Positions 29,310 to 38,138 of a DNA stretch of 64,000 bases are shown piece after piece; the first letter of the stretch is position 1; the number at the start of each line of letters is the position of its first letter. The DNA is from Seminavis robusta (Eukaryota; Bacillariophyta; Bacillariophyceae; Naviculales; Naviculaceae): the NCBI GenBank assembly GCA_903772945.1, contig CAICTM010000021.1, forward strand, positions 62,001 through 126,000. Direction: 5' to 3'. The position numbers and the translations under genes are program-made. The notes under the pieces were generated by a model. It did no database searches. It saw only the letters and a list, made by a program, of their open reading frames with translations, and had not been told where the DNA came from.

Positions 29310-30260
29310 TTACGCCCAGGCAGATGTAGCTGCTCCATTCTTTTCGTCATCATCATCCGTCTCGGAATTCTCGGTTGGCGGCGTCTGATGATAGGGCCAT
29401 TCGGGATCCTGATATTCTTGCATTGGAATCTGCTTCATGGCCTTTGTCGGGGACAATCCCAAGACATCCTTCATGCGTCGTCCGGCTTTCAAGTAGCGTC
29501 GAATATTGTTGGCATTGGCCGACCATCGAAAGGAATCACGAGCAAACGCCGGTGCCAACCTTTCATAGACACGGACAAAATGTCCAATGAAGCGCACGTA
29601 ATAGTCGGCAAAAGTGGGACTCTTTTGCAAGAGTCCCGATTCTCGCAACGCCCAGAAATGCAATCGCATCCAGACGCGACATTCGTCCAATTGGAAATGA
29701 CGTCCAACACTGTGGCGTGGTCGTTTGGGAGAATGCCATGCAGCTGCATGGGCCGAACTTCGATCGTGGACAACAATGGCGTGACGACCTCCTGCGACCA
29801 ACACGGGTGTCTTGTCACGCAACCTGCGATCGGCATCCCAAACGGAACTGCCACTGAGTTTTTGATGAATCCACTTGGCAAACCGTGCTCCGTGAGGATC
29901 CTCGTGGGCGCGAATGAACTGATCGAGTGTCGGATCTTGAAATGCCTTTTCGTAGAATAGTTCTGTCATGGTTTGCAAATCCTGCAGCGAGACTTCTTGC
30001 TGAAGGAGGGCGCGGGATGCCGTCGAGACCATGTGCGTATTGCCGCCCATGCAGAGTGGAATAAAACGATAAGGATAAGTTCTTGTTGTGGTTGTTGTGG
30101 TTGTTGTTGTTGGAGTGCTGTTGTTATCATGATTGCTGTTGGTACTTGCATTGGGTTGGTACTGTGCTTCGGCATGCAAGTCGCCATCCGCCAAACGAAG
30201 ATTGTGCGCTTGTTCTTCAATGCTCATGTTGTTCTTGCTGTTGCTGTTGCTGCTCGTCAT
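29310..30260 (-). CDS. Truncated-haemoglobin-like protein with disordered tails
   Basis: 316 residues. After an Asn/Thr-rich N-terminus, residues of about 90-230 follow the globin 2-on-2 pattern: TELFYEKAFQDPTLDQFI (B and E helix region with the Phe-Tyr pair), a region around AHAAAWHSPKRPRHSVGRHF that should contain the proximal His (probably in PRHSVG), then LDECRVWMRLHFWAL (H helix with conserved Trp). FADYYVRFIGHFVRVYERLA extends the helical core beyond the usual 120-130 residues. Such proteins bind haem and handle O2 or NO, but haem binding here rests on pattern only. The C-terminus is acidic and disordered. No targeting signal is seen. Confidence 0.7.
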   Translation of the reverse strand: MTSSNSNSKNNMSIEEQAHNLRLADGDLHAEAQYQPNASTNSNHDNNSTPTTTTTTTTTRTYPYRFIPLCMGGNTHMVSTASRALLQQEVSLQDLQTMTELFYEKAFQDPTLDQFIRAHEDPHGARFAKWIHQKLSGSSVWDADRRLRDKTPVLVAGGRHAIVVHDRSSAHAAAWHSPKRPRHSVGRHFQLDECRVWMRLHFWALRESGLLQKSPTFADYYVRFIGHFVRVYERLAPAFARDSFRWSANANNIRRYLKAGRRMKDVLGLSPTKAMKQIPMQEYQDPEWPYHQTPPTENSETDDDDEKNGAATSAWA

Positions 30261-32044
30261 TCTATTGATTTCTTCTTAGTTAGTCTAGTTATAAGCGGTT
30301 CCACGTTATGTTTTGTTATGTTTTGGAGTTTATTTACTTGTGTGTGGGACACAGAGTGTTGCGTGATCCTTGGCTTGCACGTACGGAGAAGTGGAGAACT
30401 CTTGCCTTGACTCTTCGACGCTTCGGCCGCTCGGCGCCAGCCTTCAACTTCGGCGTCCAAAACAAAACAAAAAACGCACACGCAAAAGAACAACGGAGAT
30501 CAAAAAAGAAGATTGATACCATCGGGTGTTTTCAATAGCGCTACCGGTACCGATAGCCCTAATATATCCCTAATGCCACGACGGTCTTAGTACTACCGGT
30601 AGTAGATCGTTCTAGCTAGCTATGAAGAGTTACTATTTTAGTAAAACTGGAAGAAAGAAGAGTCCAGTTGAAAGTGAAGCCTTTATACTATAGCTAGTTC
30701 TTTGAAAACCAATATCATGTCTTCTCAATCTGTTTGGGTTGCTTCAGCTCTACTGGTACGACTGTACCGGGGAATCAAGGAGCCTCAGGGAAATAAAACG
30801 CTGGACCTTCTAGCTCAGAAGATGTTTCGGGTGGACAAAAGTGCATTTTAGGAGATCTGTACAATTCAGAGATCTAGACTACAACACTACATGTACTAGC
30901 TAGCTAGTACAGCGTACTACTCCACCAAAGGTGATGTTCGTGTCATCAATCTTGATGCTGCTTCTCACTGTCGCAAGGATCTTGACAAGGTCCTTCGCAA
31001 TGGCGAACGTGACAAGAAACGCAAGTATCTCGACGCCGGTCTTTCCCAGCGCCGCCACTTTACTCCGTTTGTTGTTCGTTTGTTGTCTCTGCTGATGGTC
31101 TCCTTGGGGCCGAAGCTGAGGCACTCGCGAAACGTATGTCCGCTTTGCTCGCTGCAAAGTGGGAACGCCCTTACTCAGTGGTGCGTGGCTACGTTAATGC
31201 TCGGCTCAGCCTAGCTATTCTTCGGGCCCGCCACCTCTGCATGCGTGGCTCTCGTGTCCCTGCTGGCACAATGGGCTACCGTCGTTCTCTCTGGGATGCC
31301 GATGGTGCACTTGCACTCTTCCGCTAATTTTGCTCCCTTGTCCTTCCTGGTTTTCCTCCATGCACCCCCCTTCCCTGCCCCCCTTGTTTTGCCCTGCTCG
31401 CGTCCTCATTGCTCTCCCCGTATACCCACCGCACCAGCCACCCACCACCGCAGCCACTGCAATGCCTAGCCTCGCCCCCCTCGCTCCTTAATGTATCTAT
31501 TTAGTATATTTTCGCCCATGCACCAAAGGATCCATCAACTCTCCGGCAGTGTACGGTGTCAATCGAAACCCTAATACGTCGTCATCAATGACCATGACTT
31601 GGAACTCTGATCGAGTCTTGTCTGGGTGTTGGTTCCGTTCGCAGCAGCGCGAAGTTGTAAAACGACGAGACCACGACGACAATCTCAGAGACCCAGACTA
31701 TTGTTGCCTCCGACCTCAACCTTGACGGCTGGATGCTACCGTAGCTTGCTATAGTTAGCCATATCATACGGTATATATGAACTGATCGTGAAGCCGTTTC
31801 TGCACTTGAACCTCCCGTATGGAAGTGAGATCTGTTTCCTGCTACCGGTAGCAACGGAGATATTATACGGTATCCCACCACCGTTGGATACCCCACGCCA
31901 CTGGTTTTCTTGATCCCCCTTGAAGAAGATACTGTACCCTTGTGCAGTGCAGGTGATACCCAAGATAACACACACATCAGTTCCAGAGGGTATACTGGTA
32001 TACTGGTATACTTGGTTGACTTGACTTGATTTATTTAATGAAAG
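30261..32044. other. Intergenic region holding a retroelement relic
   Basis: Apart from the relic at about 30905-31490, no gene is seen. TACCGGTA palindromes lie at about 30541 and 30593. A short repeat of TATACTGG (three copies) lies at about 31989-32012, just upstream of the Lys-rich gene. Confidence 0.45.
30905..31490 (+). mobile_element. Retrotransposon relic: C-terminal end of a reverse-transcriptase polyprotein
   Basis: The translated region ends with a pattern well known at the C-terminus of non-LTR-type reverse-transcriptase proteins of protists and marine animals: KKRKYLDAGLSQRRHFTPFV, then DGLLGAEAEALAKRMSALL, a KWERPYS block, an RHLCMRGSRV block and a final LFR before the stop. 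Only this last portion survives, spread over two frames with about one break. About 160 bp of C- and T-rich sequence follow, as in an element's 3' untranslated tail. No target-site duplication was found. It is more GC-rich than its neighbours. The class (non-LTR) is inferred from the motif. Confidence 0.65.
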
Positions 32045-32986
32045 ATGGACCCTAGACGGAATTCGTTTCTGAATTTGATTGTCTCTGTGGAGACTGGGAA
32101 GGATATAGAGTTGGAACAATTGGGAGCTGACCTAGATGGAAGCGGCAACAATCAGCAGCAGCAGGAAGAAGGAGACGACAATGCACACCATCATCACAAG
32201 AAGGAAAAGAAGAAAAAGAAAAAAGACAAATATGCTGCCGAAGGTATAGAGCCAATAGCAGAAGAACCAGATGCAGCAGCAGATCAGGAAGAGGGAGAAG
32301 TCAAAGTAAAAAAGAAAAAGAAGAAACACAAGCAGGCTGCGGAAGATGCCATAATAGAAGAGCAAGACGCAGCAGAGGAGGAGGAGGGAGCCAAGAAGAA
32401 AAAGAAAAAAGACAAAAAGAAAAAGGACAAGAAAAAGAAGAAAAAGAAAGAGGAAGGAGGAGATGATGACGCCGAATCCGATCTCGAATTGGATTCGGAC
32501 GATGACTTATCCTTGGGCAGTGTTCCCATGTCGTCATCCAGTGAAGACGACGACGATGACGATCAAGACGAAATGGCCACATCACTCCCCACTCAAAAAG
32601 ACTTGTCCAAGGGTGTCAGCAATCGTGCGCTCGTCGCCGATGGACGATTCCAAAAAGTACCTGGATTTCAACGATCCAATACAAACCCCAATGCCGGACA
32701 ACACATTAATAGCAAGCGAAGAAACACCCTCGGAGCGGCACTCAAGGGATTCCAAATCGATGTCAAGAGCCTACAACAAGCAGCCGACGACCAAGATCAT
32801 AGCGATTCCGGTCTCGACCAAATGACTGGTCTCAAAAGCAATCTACCCGCACTATCCGTTTCGGGGGTCAAAGCCAGTAAGCCATCTGCTGCAAGACGAC
32901 AAACCACTGCATTCGATAGTTTCTTGAAGGATTCCAGTTTGAGCGAAAACAATGTGTTTGAAGACGAAAGTCAAAAGGATCACTGA
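32045..32986 (+). CDS. Lys-rich, highly charged disordered protein
   Basis: 313 residues. Four poly-Lys blocks alternate with Glu/Asp/Ala stretches between about 50 and 140. A Ser/Asp acidic region follows (DLELDSDDDLSLGSVPMSSS). The last 120 residues are less biased and look more conserved (DGRFQKVPGFQRSNTNPNAG, RRNTLGAALKGFQIDVKSL). No domain is recognised. Lys-rich acidic tracts suggest nuclear or nucleic-acid binding, but they could equally be a low-complexity linker. No signal peptide or membrane span is present. Confidence 0.65.
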   Translation: MDPRRNSFLNLIVSVETGKDIELEQLGADLDGSGNNQQQQEEGDDNAHHHHKKEKKKKKKDKYAAEGIEPIAEEPDAAADQEEGEVKVKKKKKKHKQAAEDAIIEEQDAAEEEEGAKKKKKKDKKKKDKKKKKKKEEGGDDDAESDLELDSDDDLSLGSVPMSSSSEDDDDDDQDEMATSLPTQKDLSKGVSNRALVADGRFQKVPGFQRSNTNPNAGQHINSKRRNTLGAALKGFQIDVKSLQQAADDQDHSDSGLDQMTGLKSNLPALSVSGVKASKPSAARRQTTAFDSFLKDSSLSENNVFEDESQKDH

Positions 32987-34319
32987 GAATAATAGAGTTA
33001 TTGCCAATCAATGATTGACATCAGACACCGAGCTCATGGCGGCAACCATCGAAAACGACCCTTATACAAAGGAACGTAGTAGTAGTTTAGAAATCACGTA
33101 TAACATCTATCCTGTACTCTTTTTTGTTCGATTCAGCACAGCAGCTGCCACCATCAGAAAGGTAGTTATGGGGCCAATTGCAGCGTTGTCCTGTGCCAAG
33201 GTAACACATCGCGGAAGCGACGCCCGTGGCATCACCACAATTTCCTTGGCTAGACCAAAAGATCAAACTTTTTCCAACCTCATCTGGCTGGGAGGTGAAA
33301 AATTGACAGTGGTCGTACCGGAGTCAGAAGTCTTCAAATACCAACCACCATTTGCAAAACTGCACCTCTTCCTACCCAAGTTGGTTCCGGGGCATGCTGG
33401 TCCTGCTTAGTGATGTTGCCACTTGAAAAGCTCCGCTGGAACATGAAAACCCTGAGTAAAAAGACTTGATGTACGTGCAACTGAATCGAATCAAAATAAT
33501 AGTATTCTGTGGCTTTGCTTTCCTCGTCAACCTAGCCCAACGTGGGAATGGGTGGCTGCTGAAAGCCAAAATGACATCCAATCAGTCGACCCGAAGAGGC
33601 TGGCACCGGGCACTTCCGAACAGAACGAGCCTGGGAGGCCTTGAACAAAAGAAAAGGCACCATGGGAGTGGGGGGATACCGTATCTATTTGCGCCTCGGT
33701 TGATCCTTCCTTGAAACTGTCCAGACATCCCTCGGGCAATGCACGTGATGGCTTCGTAGTATTCAGCCAAACTGGCTGGTGCATCCCCCCTTGTCCAGTG
33801 CTGGAGCTCAATGATATTGTAGTGATTTGAAGACTAGTGCTGGGGCTAGCTGGCTGTTGTGGCCTGGGAATTGTAGTGCTGGGGTCCGCTGTTGTATGGG
33901 TTGCTGTGCTGTGGCTGCTCTGCGACGCCAATACAATGACACTTTGTGTTTGCGCAGCATCAGATCTAACTTTCGGAACCACAAGACTACGACGCAACAT
34001 TCTCTGGTTTGCTTGCCATGCATCTTGGTGCCAAGGCAACACTCAGACGCAGACTCATGCTGACTGCGGGATTTCTTTTTGTTTAGATCATAGTTTGTGC
34101 AAGTTCGTAGATTTTGTGAAGCTTTTGTTACATAGTGTCTTTATTCTAATTGGGCTGGGCTGCTAACTGCTGTACTGCCATGATGAAACGAATTCATTCC
34201 GAAATGTCAAACCATCAACTTCCTCTACAAGCTTTCGATCATTTGGTGCAGGGCCTTGGCCTTCTTGATCTTGAGTGCGCCCCCCATGGTGCTGTCTTTC
34301 TTAGCTACCAATAAGCAAG
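32987..34319. other. Intergenic region between convergent genes, no supported gene
   Basis: Two open frames stand out only by length: a plus-strand one at about 33015-33410, lacking an ATG at its start, and a minus-strand one at about 33527-34042. Neither has a domain, clear start or convincing composition. Nothing else is recognised. Confidence 0.4.
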
Positions 34320-35993
34320 CTAGATCTCATCTACCCATGTCACAGTCTTGCGTCCGCTCAGTCGGTTGCGTCTCAGTAGGGAAGGGGAAGGGGCTTTTTG
34401 TGCGTCTCGAGGAGGGACACTGTTCTCGGAAGTGTCCGCCACGTATTCAATTGTTTCCAGTTTGGGTGATGGCAAGAAAGGCGCCGAACGCCAATAAGGG
34501 TGAGGTTCCAATTCCATCCCCAAGCTCCGATCGTCCCGGTCAAATAGTTCATCCTCAAACGGCAGCATGATTCCACGTTGCTCTTGAGGACCATTGGGAT
34601 TTCCGTGCATACCATGAAGTCTTCTCCGATCCAGATCCGACGTGTCTGTGTTTGTCCGTATGATTAGGTTTTCGGCATTGTCTTGCCAGACGTTTTCAAA
34701 ATGAAGCCACGTCAATGGACGGTTGTCTCCGGGACTCGTTGTGCCAGTACTAATGCTGTTGGCGGGGCTCAAGCTGAGCTGATCTCGAAGGAGGAAAGAA
34801 TGTTCCTGGTGTTCCTTGATGGGCGAAAGCGTGGTCGCTCGATCCTCATCCAGAATCACATCATACTCTTCCACAGACCGGCGGCGAGGAGTGTTTCGAG
34901 GAAGCATGTCCGATGGCTCATCCCAAAGAGACGTATCACTCCAGACGCCTACCATCTTTTCACTGTCATCGTCCGTTTTCTTTTCCTCGTGGTCCATCCG
35001 TGGCTTTGTTGATTTTGCAGGACCTGAAGAATCGCTGCAGCCACTCATTTCCTTTGATGGTTCTTCTAGTACGAGGCTACGGTCATTGATGTTGTTGTTG
35101 TGTATACGTCTTTCATCCGAAGGGAAACGATGGAGATGTCCAGAGATTTCGTCTGAGGGGTGTTTTTGGAGCGTCCTTGGCAACCCTGTAGTAAAGAAGA
35201 ACTTTCTCGGCCTGACTGCTGTTGGCTCGACCACGTCGGGAGATTCGATGGAATTTTCTATTCCATTGCCTTTGTCTGTGGCAAAGATAGCGGAAGTTGT
35301 TGCGTTGGATGATGGAGGCGATGATGATGGTGAGACTATTTGATAAGGTCCCACCGCGGACTTTGGTTGTGGTGCCGCCGTCTTGGTACCGGCTGTGACT
35401 AGCAAGTCGCTAGAGAACTTGACGGGTTCTCCCGTTTCGACAGGGTCTTGTGTTAGCAAGAGCGGCTGTGGTTTGCTAGGCTTGGGGCTCGGGGGAAACT
35501 CGTATCCCTTGGCCTTAATCTGAGACGCCACCATGGCTGCTGCTGCCATCGATGCCGCGACTTTGGTTGGCGTGACAATCACCAAGACACCCTGGCTGAG
35601 AAACGCGGAAAGCATCCTTGTCACGACTTGCTCATGGTTGAGTGGGAACTTTTTGCGAAAGTCTTTGATTCGGCCTACGGTTCGCTGCCCTTCGACTCTC
35701 ACAAAGCCGCTTCGGTACTTGACGGTCAAGTTCTCCACCAGTACCCCTGGCAAGTCAATGACAAGACAACGGCATCCAATCTGGGAGAGCAACTCTGGAT
35801 CTGGCGGTGCCATCTCCCTGATCCGGACCGTCAATGGAGGATCTTGATCGCTTTGACTTGCTGTTGTTGTTCCAGGATCGCGCGGCGACTTGGCTGCATC
35901 TCGGACCGGCGGAGTACGGCTGCCATTGCCGACCTCGGAAGTTGCCATTTTCTCGGACGATTCCCACCGTTTCTCATCGTTGGTGGCCCTCAT
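34320..35993 (-). CDS. Hsp20-like domain protein with a long disordered tail
   Basis: 557 residues from the ATG at 35993; the open frame continues upstream without an ATG. Residues of about 50-145 form an Hsp20-like domain: CLVIDLPGVLVENLTVKYRS, GFVRVEG, then DFRKKFPLNHEQVV. This aligns with the domains in the genes at 23221 and 40127. An Ala-rich helix follows, then about 400 disordered residues rich in Ser, Pro, Asp and Arg. The extreme C-terminus, KTVTWVDEI, fits the short [RK]-x-V-x-[FW] docking motif of protein phosphatase 1, which is inference. Canonical sHSP oligomerisation motifs (I-x-I) are not evident. The stop is TAG followed by CTT. Confidence 0.75.
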   Translation of the reverse strand: MRATNDEKRWESSEKMATSEVGNGSRTPPVRDAAKSPRDPGTTTASQSDQDPPLTVRIREMAPPDPELLSQIGCRCLVIDLPGVLVENLTVKYRSGFVRVEGQRTVGRIKDFRKKFPLNHEQVVTRMLSAFLSQGVLVIVTPTKVAASMAAAAMVASQIKAKGYEFPPSPKPSKPQPLLLTQDPVETGEPVKFSSDLLVTAGTKTAAPQPKSAVGPYQIVSPSSSPPSSNATTSAIFATDKGNGIENSIESPDVVEPTAVRPRKFFFTTGLPRTLQKHPSDEISGHLHRFPSDERRIHNNNINDRSLVLEEPSKEMSGCSDSSGPAKSTKPRMDHEEKKTDDDSEKMVGVWSDTSLWDEPSDMLPRNTPRRRSVEEYDVILDEDRATTLSPIKEHQEHSFLLRDQLSLSPANSISTGTTSPGDNRPLTWLHFENVWQDNAENLIIRTNTDTSDLDRRRLHGMHGNPNGPQEQRGIMLPFEDELFDRDDRSLGMELEPHPYWRSAPFLPSPKLETIEYVADTSENSVPPRDAQKAPSPSLLRRNRLSGRKTVTWVDEI

Positions 35994-36079
35994 GGTAGAG
36001 GTAGTTGTCTGTGCTGCTGCTGTTCCTCTTTCGTGATGGAATGCTATAGCTTGTAAGAAGCTACTCACATTATGGCGAT

Positions 36080-36420
36080 CTATTGGACAAAGTTAGCAGC
36101 CGTAGCAAATCTCGGCTGTATGGGCAGATCCGGGACTTCATCCCACTTGTCAATTCCGTCAGTGCGATAAGTATCCGCTAAAGAAAGAAGCAAGCTGGCT
36201 TGTCATCGACAAATTTGTGCTGAGGGAAGATTATCCATCGCCTAGTTTGGCGCGTCCGAAGGACACTTGCTTCCCACGAGGAACGGTGCCGTCGTTGTGG
36301 TCCGGGTCTTGCCAAAACATTGAGTGATACTTTGCTTCCATGTGCATGCCCGTGGGAGTGGAATTCGCCAGTAAGGTTAGCACTAAACTTCCACGACGAC
36401 ATGGAATGGAGCAACGCATC
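36080..36420 (-). other. Coding-like fragments, possibly the last exons of an unresolved gene
   Basis: On the minus strand an open stretch reads YHSMFWQDPDHNDGTVPRGK then QVSFGRAKLGDG. After a gap with a good acceptor-like TTCTTTCTTTAG near 36181, a second stretch reads DTYRTDGIDKWDEVPDLP then IQPRFATAANFVQ before TAG at 36080. Both have coding-like composition, and they could be consecutive exons, but the donor site is not clear and no start was found. The family is not recognised. It ends 87 bp before the Hsp20-like gene start at 35993. Confidence 0.3.
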
Positions 36421-36860
36421 GTGGAATTATCTAATCCTGATCATCGTGTGGATACCTACAGCTACCAGTACCGCACCACAACATTCCGACGCCAACAACA
36501 ACTCGTACCTGCGTGCGAGTACAGTACGTGGATGTGCGAGTCTGAACGTTTTTAAAAAAAGCTATTGCTGCATACATCCTTCCCTCCACAGCAGAAAAGA
36601 ACCAGTACAGTGTAATCTTGCGATTCGATTGAATCATTCGATTTCTATTGGGTGGCTGATACTACCTTCTTTTGGGATGCATTCCTTGCTTGTCCAGCTT
36701 GTGCCCGGCCTCCTGACAAATGAGGGTGAAATAGCTATCGCGCCTGGTTCGACCGGAACAGATCGTAACTTTCTGTATACTCAGAGAACATGGCTCCAAG
36801 GGCTGAGTCCCTCCCACTGAGCCATCCATGGGTCCAACTTCGACATTCCCACTATGATAG

Positions 36861-37760
36861 AAGCACAGAGGTGCGAAGCAATGTTTTGCTTTTGCTTTGG
36901 GTGACCTCGGAGTGATGGTCAAGAAAAAGGAGTTCCCTGTGAGCCCTAAAGAGACCCCAAGATGAGTCAATGCACGAAACTGCTTCAAGAAGGTGATTGA
37001 TCCGCCCATTGCTCCTGCAATACACGGCTCTTAGCCTTATTCGCGACTCGATCCTAGATAGGGTTTGAGTTCGACTCATGACTGAGTCTCTCGTGAATAG
37101 TCATTTGAGACAGGGTTCTCAATGACCGCGCTAGTCATACTAGGTTGATGATGAAACATCGCTCTAGATATTTAGCCAGCGTGGAGTACTTCCACGCTAC
37201 TAGATCCAGACTAGACAAACCTTCCACGCGTTCCGTTTTAGGATCGTGGAGAGACGTAGGATTACTACCACAACCTACTCTATCACACTTTATAGTCTCC
37301 CGCGGGAAGCCAGAATCTCACGGATCCTTTGATGATGATCTCTCTCGTTGATTAGTTTTCATAGCTTTCTAATCTCTCTCATAACTTTCATTCTCTCAAA
37401 CTCAAAACACTCGAAAGATCTTTACACTAGCTTTTAGCGTAGTGCACTCCAAGTCTACTATCCGGCCACAGAGCGAAGCAATCTTTGGCGTTTGAGGGAC
37501 CTGCTGAGACTCATGTAGTTCCCTGTGAGTCATAATGAGGCAGGCCCCCAAGAAGAGTAAACACACGAAGCTTCAATGTGATTGATGCATTGCTCCAAGT
37601 CTATCCTCGACTCCCACCGAGCACAGAGCGAAGCAATGCTATGGTGCTATGAGGGACTGCTCTCCTGATCCAAAAAGAAATCCCTGCGAGGCGCAATGAG
37701 ATTCCGAGACGAGGGAAATGCAGTGCTGGCACCCTTCTTCAAGCTGATCTACACGTATCG
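36861..37760. repeat. Three degenerate copies of a roughly 150-bp unit, first and second split by a solo LTR
   Basis: Each copy starts with CACAGAG(G/C)-GAAGCAAT, continues with a TTCCCTGTGAG or TCCCTGCGAG block, then an ACGAAG/CTTCAA block and a GTGATTGAT...ATTGCTCC end. Copies lie at about 36864-37015, 37467-37588 and 37623-37750. Without the element at 37016-37446, the three copies would be adjacent, so the array is older than the insertion. Confidence 0.6.
37016..37446. mobile_element. Solo LTR of an LTR retrotransposon
   Basis: A 431-bp element begins TGCAATAC and ends GTAGTGCA, giving TG...CA termini with short inverted ends (TGCA-A/C-TAC). It is flanked on both sides by CTCC, at 37012-37015 and 37447-37450, as a 4-bp target-site duplication. 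It interrupts an array whose other copies show the uninterrupted junction, which fixes both ends independently. A TTTATAG box lies near 37290. No internal coding region remains, so it is a solo LTR left by recombination; as an LTR it looks whole. The superfamily cannot be told from this piece. Confidence 0.7.
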
Positions 37761-37964
37761 TTGTCAGCTACCGCTGCAAATCGGTCTTGGGCCGGTACCG
37801 GTATTAGTATGGGTGGAGCGAAGGAAGTCAACAATCGCCAACCACAGAGTTGGCTGAGTTAGAATTTTGTTGTGGTCGTCCCTTTTTCTGGTCTTTTTTG
37901 TAGGGTTAGGGTTAGCCGAGTTCGGTAATAACTGTGCGAGCACCCGTATGATATGGTTAAAACT

Positions 37965-38138
37965 TGGGTTATTTAGATTATACCATTACGTGGTACCGGC
38001 CAGATGTAACCAAACTCCACTCCTCAATAATATAAACAGGGTTTAGGTAGATTAAACCATTACGTGGTACCGGCCAGATGTAACCAAACTCCACTCCTCA
38101 ATAATATAAACAGGGTTTAGGTAGATTAAACCATTACG
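37965..38138. repeat. Tandem repeat, 74-bp unit, about 2.3 copies
   Basis: The unit contains ATTACGTGGTACCGGCCAGA followed by TGTAACCAAACTCCACTCCT and AATATAAACAGGGTTTAGG. Copies are in register with a 74-bp period, with ATTACG at 37985, 38059 and 38133. The two full copies are almost identical, so expansion is recent. Each copy includes a GGTACCGGCC palindromic core. Confidence 0.9.

Noticed and set aside
32190-32460. Long Phe/Leu/Ser-rich open frames on the minus strand
   Set aside because: They are mirror images of the poly-Lys/Glu codons of the Lys-rich gene on the plus strand.
33527-34042. Minus-strand open frame of about 170 codons
   Set aside because: No recognisable domain, biased low-complexity reading and no supporting context.
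36320-36820. Plus-strand open frame of about 165 codons
   Set aside because: Composition looks random (many Cys, Trp and His without pattern), no domain, and it is antisense to coding-like stretches on the minus strand.
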